From Lycium barbarum (taxonomy: Eukaryota > Streptophyta > Magnoliopsida > Solanales > Solanaceae), in assembly GCF_019175385.1 (NCBI RefSeq), contig NC_083345.1, positions 121,523,657 through 121,587,656 of the forward strand: a DNA stretch of 64,000 bases, read 5' to 3'. This document shows, piece by piece, positions 58,275 to 64,000 of this stretch (positions are counted from its first letter, which is position 1; every line of letters begins with the position of its first letter). Position numbers and translations under genes: made by a program. The notes under the pieces were generated by a model. That model did not search any database and was not told the DNA's origin. It saw nothing but the letters and a program-made list of their open reading frames with translations.

Positions 58275-59760
58275 GTAGATACTCTTAAGTTTGATCCCGT
58301 TTGAAAAAGTTGTGTCAAATAGCTTTCTTGCCAGAAGTTAGAATTCAACACCAAACCCAATTAGGAGATTTACGCAAATAGACTATTATTTATGGTGTTA
58401 TTGTTAAGTTTGATCTCATTTGAAAAAGTTGTGCGAGATAGCTTTCGCGCCAAAATTTAAAATTCAATACCTGACGGATTGTCAAAAGACTTGTCTTGCT
58501 ATAACTCATAATAGATCTCCAAGATTTAGTACAATAAATTCTAGCGGATCACTAGGAGCTCTAATGGATGGGTTTGTCATAAGTCTTGAAGAATAACTAC
58601 AAGTACAAATTATGTTGTATTGTGGAATAAATTATAAATTCTGGTTGATCACTAAGAATTTCTTATGGATAGTTTTGCCACAAGTTTCGGTGAGTCACTA
58701 GAACTTTAATATGAATTGTCTCGTAACTTTATAAGTTTTTCGCAATTTATTGTGGATCACCAGAAATTAAATTTCATCAATACGTTGTTGCTTCAGAATT
58801 AATTCAAACTAGGCAAAATCAATTCTAAATTTAATATTCAATATTCTCATACCAATCTCAATAATTTAAATAGTTGATGTTTCACACTGTCTATCATGCA
58901 GTGCTACTTATATTTGATCCCGTTTAAAAAGGTTGTGAAATAATTTTCACGCTAAAAGTCCGAATTCAATACTTAACCAAATCGGAAGATTTACACAAAT
59001 AGACTATTATTTATGATATTACAGTGCAAAATAACTTTCACATCAAAAGTTAAAATTAGTACTTGGTGGATCACCAAAAGATTTGTCTTGTCACAACTCA
59101 TGGTAAATCACCAAAATTTAGTACAAATAATCCCAGCTGAACACTAGGAGCTTTAATCATGCATGGATGTGTCATAAGTCCTGACGAATTAGAGCAAATT
59201 AGATATCATTTTGCTTTAATTTTTCCTATTTTCTTTTCACATTCCCTCTTCAAATACAAAGTATGTATTTTTATCTAATCAAAAAATTTATAGATGGTAA
59301 AGTGCAAATTTTCTTGAATATATTTATTTTTATTTCTTACACACTCAAGTCAAACTGAATTTTCTTTCTTTCTAGATATTATCCCTACCCCAATTCATAC
59401 TGAACCCAATCGGGAGATTGAAACAGACTATTATTTATGGTGTTACAGTCAAGTTTGATCTCATTCCAAAGAATTGAGCATTTTGGGCCAAAAGTTAAAA
59501 TTCAGTACCAAACTCAATTATAAGATATACACAAATGGACTATTATTTATGGTGTTACTGTTACTATTAAGTTTAATCCCGTTTGAAAAAGTTGTGTGAA
59601 ATAGCTTTAAGCCAGATGTTAGAATTCAATACCAATACGATTGGAGATTTACACAGATAGATTATTATTTATGGTGCTATGGTACTTTTGATCCCGTTGC
59701 ACAAAACAACTTTTGCCCCAAAAGTTGAAATTTAACACCAATGTATTACTAGATGACTTT
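57835..59760. repeat. Diverged tandem repeats 3' of PIRL
   Basis: Two levels are visible. Long blocks at 57835-58100 and 58785-59340 share TTCAGAATTAATyCAAA, ATAGTTrATGTTTCACACT and CACATTCCCTCTTCAAAT. A shorter unit of about 110 bp, TTTGATCCCGTTTGAAAAAG...AGATTTACxCAAATAGACTATTATTTATGGTGTTA, recurs five or more times between 58150 and 59760. No coding sequence is seen. Confidence 0.75.
58188..58275. repeat. (ATT)n microsatellite
   Basis: An unbroken trinucleotide run of about 28 ATT units arises at the TAGATTATTATTT motif of the surrounding tandem repeat. Confidence 0.97.
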
Positions 59761-60178
59761 TGTTGGGATAATTCTTTATAGATCAAATGCAGTGTAAGAT
59801 CAGATTTCAACATGGTACACTAGTAATTGCTCAGGTGCTGAAGAAAATTGTAATGCATTTACACACTAGAGGTCGAGCCAATGCTAAATGACAGGCTGCA
59901 TTGCAAAGTCTGAATACCTTTCCACAGTTACGGTTATGTTTTATTTTCTTTTGTAATGATTTGTGTAATTAATTCCTATTTTTTTAGGTGTTTTTCGTTC
60001 TATTTTTAGTTGAGGATAGCAGATTAGAGATACAATGTTTTTCTTTGAGGAAAGCAATTAATCCAGAACTGCTAATGTTTTGTATTGTAAATATTTTTAG
60101 TCATTAATAGAAGATACTGTGTAACCAAAAAATATTCATGTTAGATCGCCAGGATTAGCCAAGTTACACAGCTAACTG

Positions 60179-60875
60179 TAGAGGTGCCAAAATGGGCTGG
60201 CCCAGCTCAACTCAGCCCAGCCCTAACGGGCCAAAGAATTAAATGGGCTAGGACGGGCTGCCTTTTTAATTGAAGGGCAGATAAAATGGCAGCCCAACCT
60301 AATCCTAAGCGGGCCGCGGGCTAGGACGGGTCAGCCGTTTAAATTTTTTCGCGTTCCGAAATAACATTTTCTAAGTGAATTTTGGTACAATTTGAACATG
60401 AAACTTTTGCAAAATAGAATCTTCTACCACTCATTCTTGCGCAAATCTCTATCATAGAAGAAAAAATTCAAAAGAACAAATATAAATTATTATTTTTAAT
60501 CACTAATTCAGATCACATTCAAAAGAAATTAAACATAATATAAATTCTAAGACTAAAAAATATTACTCCAGTTTCTAATTACTACTTAGTAATAAATACA
60601 TTCTTTTTTCTCATTACTTTTTATCTTTTTATTTAATTTACTTATATATTTTTTTTAAAATTAATTAATTTATATTTTTTTAAATTAATTAATTTATTAT
60701 TCTTTTCTAGCCTCAAGGACTGGCCTCAGCCCAACCCTTGAGGCCGACGGGCCAAGAGAGGCTGGGCTTTTGAGCCTTACTTCTATATGGGCCAAAGAAA
60801 TCTTAGCCCGACCCTACTTAAATAAAGAGTTGGGTTGGGCCAGCCTCGCGGGCCAAGCCCATATTGACAGCTCTA
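60179..60875. mobile_element. hAT-like MITE (AGAGGTGCCAAAATGGGC family)
   Basis: TAGAGGTGCCAAAATGGGCT at the left and AGCCCATATTGACAGCTCTA at the right are inverted repeats. The interior has many GGCCC/GGGCT motifs and an AT-rich middle. Flanks GCTAACTG and GCTGATTG match at six of eight positions, as an old 8 bp duplication would. Confidence 0.75.
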
Positions 60876-60978
60876 GCTGATTGTTTGACCAAAAATATTA
60901 ACAACCTCTAATCAACATACATGATATATATATATATATAGCTGTCGGTTATTTTTACGCCAGCGGCTATTCATGTTA

Positions 60979-61080
60979 CCAACAGCAACAACATACAACA
61001 ATAGCAACATATCTAATGTAATCCCATAAGTGCGATCCAAAAGGGTAGAGTGTACGCAGATCTTACTTCAACCTTGGGAG
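60979..61080 (-). mobile_element. RTE LINE tail fragment
   Basis: CAACAGCAACAACATACAAC, TCTAATGTAATCCCATAAGTG and AGGGTAGAGTGTACGCAGAT follow the reversed tail order of the LINE family. The copy is degenerate and ends near ACCTTGGGAG. Confidence 0.65.
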
Positions 61081-61229
61081 TCCAGAACTAAAATACCCGA
61101 AAAAAAGTGGGGTTGAACCAAAATACTCAAAAAAAAAAAAGGTGACAAAAGTACCTTATACTACGTTATAGGCCCCATTAATTTTTTTCTATAACACAGT
61201 AATTTACTGCATTATAGAACCGGTAAAAA

Positions 61230-62180
61230 AAAAAATTTGGTCAATTTTTTTTTTGCAACACTTAGTGTTTTTTTCATACTTTGACCAACGATTAGTTGTG
61301 TGTCAAGACTCCGAAACGTCAATATTTTATATAGAACCTGATATTTTTTTTTCTGCGTACAATAATGTAGGCTCAATACATCAAGGATACGTCAACGTTC
61401 GGATCGTCATTTTAGGAGTTGAAAAGGTGCCTGAAGTCTTTAGGTTTAAGTGTTCTATTTTTGTAAGGTTGTTTTAGTCAACTTCATATATCGAGAAAAT
61501 TAGTCAGCTTTATTTTCAAAAATTGAAACCACAAAAGTAAAATTGACATTCACAGCTACATTGCCCCGGAATTTTTACGTTGAAATATATTGCGTATCAT
61601 CATATTATAAGTAAAGAAAACTAAAAATTTACGCCAATTTGGGAAAAATTGAAATTGAATAGGATAACAGGTTTTTTTTTTTTTTTTTTTAAATTGGCTC
61701 AGCCAAACCGCCTTGCGGCTGTTTGTCCGCATAGATCTCAAAAAAAAATACGCAAGATCAAAAAAAAAAAAAAAACGTAAAACGAACATCCGAGCGCAAA
61801 GTTATGACCATCTAAAGTTTGACCACTTTACAACTAGCTTTTCTCCCTGTATTTTTTTAAATAAGTTTTTATCTAATTGAATTAGATTTATATTCAAAAT
61901 AAAGTTATGTCTTGATTAAAAAATAACACACTTAAATCAAAACCTTAAAAAATAAAATACTTAAACCTAAAGTTTCTAAACAAAACTTACTTCAGGTACC
62001 TTTTCAACCCCTAAAACGACGCTCCAAACTTTTACGTATTCTTGATGTATTGAGCATACATTATAGTACGCAGAAAAAAAATATCATGTTCTATATAAAA
62101 TATTGACATTTCGAAGTCTTGACACACGACTAATCATTGGTCAAAGTATGGAAAAAAAACACTAAGTGTTGTAAAAAAAA
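61230..62180. repeat. Long inverted repeat (fold-back), arms about 230 bp
   Basis: The left arm (about 61250-61470) has CACTTAGTGTTTTTTTCATA, TTTGACCAACGATTAGTTGTG and TGATATTTTTTTTTCTGCGTAC. The right arm (about 61940-62175) is its inverse, ending TATGGAAAAAAAACACTAAGTG. The spacer of about 450 bp is AT-rich and non-coding. Transcribed through, it would form a long hairpin. Confidence 0.8.
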
Positions 62181-62559
62181 AAGATTGTTAAAATAAGATG
62201 TTGCGATCTTTTTATGGAAAAAAATACTAAGTGTTCCTTAAGTGTGTTATTTTTTAATGCGTAACTTTATTTCGAATATGTTGCAAAAAAAAAAAATCGC
62301 GTAAATCGGACGTCCGAGTGTAAAAAATCGTGTATATTTGAAATAAAGTTACGCTTTTAAAAATAACACACTTAAATCTAAACCCTAAATCTGAGAATAC
62401 ACTCAGATCTGAAAAAGAGGGAGAAGTGGGTTTCACCGGAGCCACCACTACCACCACCACTATTACTACCATCTCCATCTCCAAACTCGTAAAAAACCTT
62501 AAGGTTCTAGTTCTTCAGATCTGAACTCCATATGCTTCATGTATTAATGGTTTTTGGTG

Positions 62560-62765
62560 GTGGTCCGGTATGGTTTTTGGAGTGGAGGAGGACAGTGGTG
62601 GATCGAAGAAAGGAGGCGGAGGAAGGAGGAGGTTTTTTCCAGTTTGTTGTGGTGGTTCGGTAGGGTTTTTGGAGTAAAGCAGGATGGTGGATCGGAAGAA
62701 AGGCGGCAGAGGAAGGAGGAGGGTTTTTCCAGTTGTTGTGGTGGTTCGGTAGGGTTTGTGATTGT
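62560..62765. repeat. Two tandem copies of a ~110 bp GC-richer unit
   Basis: GGTGGATCGAAGAAAGGAGGCGGAGGAAGG...GTTGTGGTGGTTCGGTAGGGTTT occurs twice with small indels (starts near 62595 and 62690). The frame across both is open but Gly/Arg/Trp-rich and is not supported as a gene. Confidence 0.65.
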
Positions 62766-63611
62766 GGTGTTTCAGTATATTTCTGTGTATTTCGCTATAT
62801 TTCAATGTATCGTTTCTGTATATTTCAGTATATTTCGCTATATTTCAATGTATTTATAATTTACGAAACAGCTTCTAATACATTTCATTGTATTCCAGTG
62901 TATATTTTTCTGTATTTGGAAGTATTTCTAAAAGTTTGGAATGGAGTAATTTGGAGAGAGAAACATGAATTGTTATGGAACTTCAGCCGTTATGCGTGAT
63001 ACATGGTTAATTTTATTTGACTTACCATTTAAAATGAAAGAAGAGAATATGTTCCATAAATACAACCTATTTTTACTCTGCCAAATTTTGTATTTTCGTG
63101 TATTTCAAAAACGCGAAATACAACCAAATACAAAAAAAACCAGCAAAAAACTTTTGAATGGAGTGATTTTGATAGAGAGATTAGCTGTAATGGAACCTCC
63201 TGAGGTTTGCGCGAATCATGGAACCATTAATACAAATTACCATATAATTTGAAAAATATTTTTATTGCCATAAATATAGCCTTTTTTTTATTCAACAGCC
63301 ACGCTATATTTCGCTGTATTTCACTGCATTTAAAAAACGCGAGATACAACTAAAATACAACAAAAAACAGCTACGAACCGTAAATCTTCAACTTATAGCT
63401 ATAACTTGTTAGAACCTGTTAAAAGATAGTTATTTGTGTAAGTTTTATTTTCTTTTACTGAGCTAGAATTCGAGCTCACAACCTCCCAGTCCTACCAATT
63501 TGAATGACAAAAATTAAAGACCACCCAAAAGGATAATCCGCGCAAAAACAAAGAAGGGAATCCGCGCAAAAAAATGTATCTCCAGCCCATAACAAGCCCA
63601 TATAGAAGCTT

Positions 63612-63616
<5 letters not shown>

Positions 63617-63650
<34 letters not shown>
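63617..63650. repeat. (TA)n microsatellite in the promoter of the right-edge gene
   Basis: A TA run of about 17 units lies 60 bp upstream of the presumed TATA box at 63711. Confidence 0.95.
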
Positions 63651-63710
63651 CAGCTTTTCTCAACAAAACTTTTTTGGCATTTGCAAAATCCTTCACTTCC
63701 CATCTCTCTC

Positions 63711-63887
63711 TATATAAAAATCTATAATCTTAAATCATCAAAGAAGGCAAAAATCACTAAGCTGTAAGTCTTTTTTCTTTATATATAAACTCCATCAATT
63801 GATCAAAAAAAAAAAATCTTGAAAAAACTCTTGCTTTTTGTGTTTTCCTTTTTTTTTTTTTTTTATTATTTTTTTTTTTTTTGGCAG
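63711..63887 (+). promoter_or_regulatory. TATA box and leader intron of the right-edge gene
   Basis: CTCTCTCTATATAAAAATC gives a good plant TATA box at 63711-63717 after a CT-rich tract. About 45 bases on, GCT|GTAAGTC (donor at 63764) and a T-rich run ending TTGGCAG (acceptor 63886-63887) mark a 124 bp intron in the leader. The start codon follows 31 bases later. Confidence 0.6.
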
Positions 63888-63918
63888 GTTCTTGAAATTT
63901 TTAGAAATTCTAGTAAAA

Positions 63919-64000
63919 ATGGGTTCTAAAGAAAAGTATACAAGAACAAATCGAAGACCAAGATCCATAAAAACTGATAATAATCATCATGATCATAATA
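63919..64000 (+). CDS. 5' end of an unidentified gene, cut by the window edge
   Basis: The ATG at 63919 is preceded by AGTAAAA and opens a frame for the remaining 27 codons, starting MGSKEKYTRTNRRPRSIKTD, then His/Asn-rich residues. The basic, low-complexity start could belong to a nuclear protein, but I do not recognise it. The choice of start is supported by the leader intron just upstream and by the absence of an earlier ATG in the mature leader. Confidence 0.55.
   Translation, partial: MGSKEKYTRTNRRPRSIKTDNNHHDHN

Noticed and set aside
62254..62859. Gly/Val- and Pro-rich frames on both strands
   Set aside because: They come from GGTGGT/CCACCA runs and the 110 bp tandem repeat, with no start context or domain.

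Overview
The window is nuclear plant DNA, and several repeat families point to the nightshade family (Solanaceae): RTE-type LINEs whose tail reads roughly GAGCCGAGGGTCTTTCGGAA, a tRNA-type SINE beginning GGGGAGCCTTGGCGTAACTG, a second SINE seen as TTTTTATAACCGTG on the plus strand, CTCCCTCCG Stowaway MITEs, and TGTAAC...GTGACA solo LTRs. The DNA is AT-rich, genes are split by introns, and most of the length is transposable-element sequence. The genus cannot be fixed from sequence alone.

Three complete genes are supported, with intron phases that close exactly. (1) An AT-hook/PPC nuclear protein (AHL family), minus strand, 18381 to 11346, five exons, 388 aa. (2) The AP-2 clathrin adaptor mu subunit (AP2M), minus strand, 46923 to 35646, thirteen exons, 438 aa. 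(3) A plant intracellular Ras-group-related LRR protein (PIRL), plus strand, 52943 to 56390, three exons, 490 aa; an inverted fragment of its first exon lies about 1.2 kb downstream. A fourth gene begins at the right edge (ATG at 63919) behind a TATA box and a leader intron. The three genes do not form a pathway: one is a chromatin/DNA-binding protein, one an endocytosis adaptor and one a leucine-rich-repeat scaffold.

Layout. 1-3.5 kb: long LTR of a Tat/Ogre-like element with minisatellites. 3.6-4.3 kb: small repeats. 4.4-10.3 kb: two 5'-truncated RTE LINEs, the first split by a 2.3 kb solo LTR. 11.3-18.4 kb: AHL gene; intron 1 holds a tandem array with copies of its own splice donor. 18.6-19.7 kb: fold-back Mutator-like element beside the AHL promoter. 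19.9-23 kb: MITEs and a 1.1 kb hAT-type element. 23.2-31.8 kb: a CACTA element with a broken TNPA-like coding remnant, its left end and flank tandemly repeated four times, and a 4 kb near-full-length LINE inside it. 32-35.6 kb: intergenic DNA with MITEs. 35.6-46.9 kb: AP2M, with a duplicated intron segment and a 3.1 kb solo LTR in intron 1. 47-52.8 kb: LTR remnant and a fold-back element carrying another LINE. 52.9-57.7 kb: PIRL and its broken copy. 57.8-63.6 kb: degenerate tandem repeats, a hAT-like MITE and a long inverted repeat. 63.7-64 kb: start of the next gene.

I see no cluster, defence system, CRISPR array or clearly new gene system. The most informative observations are structural: introns of AHL and AP2M contain duplicated copies of their own 5' splice sites, the duplicated AP2M segment supplies empty sites that order two later insertions, and many element boundaries are fixed by target-site duplications.
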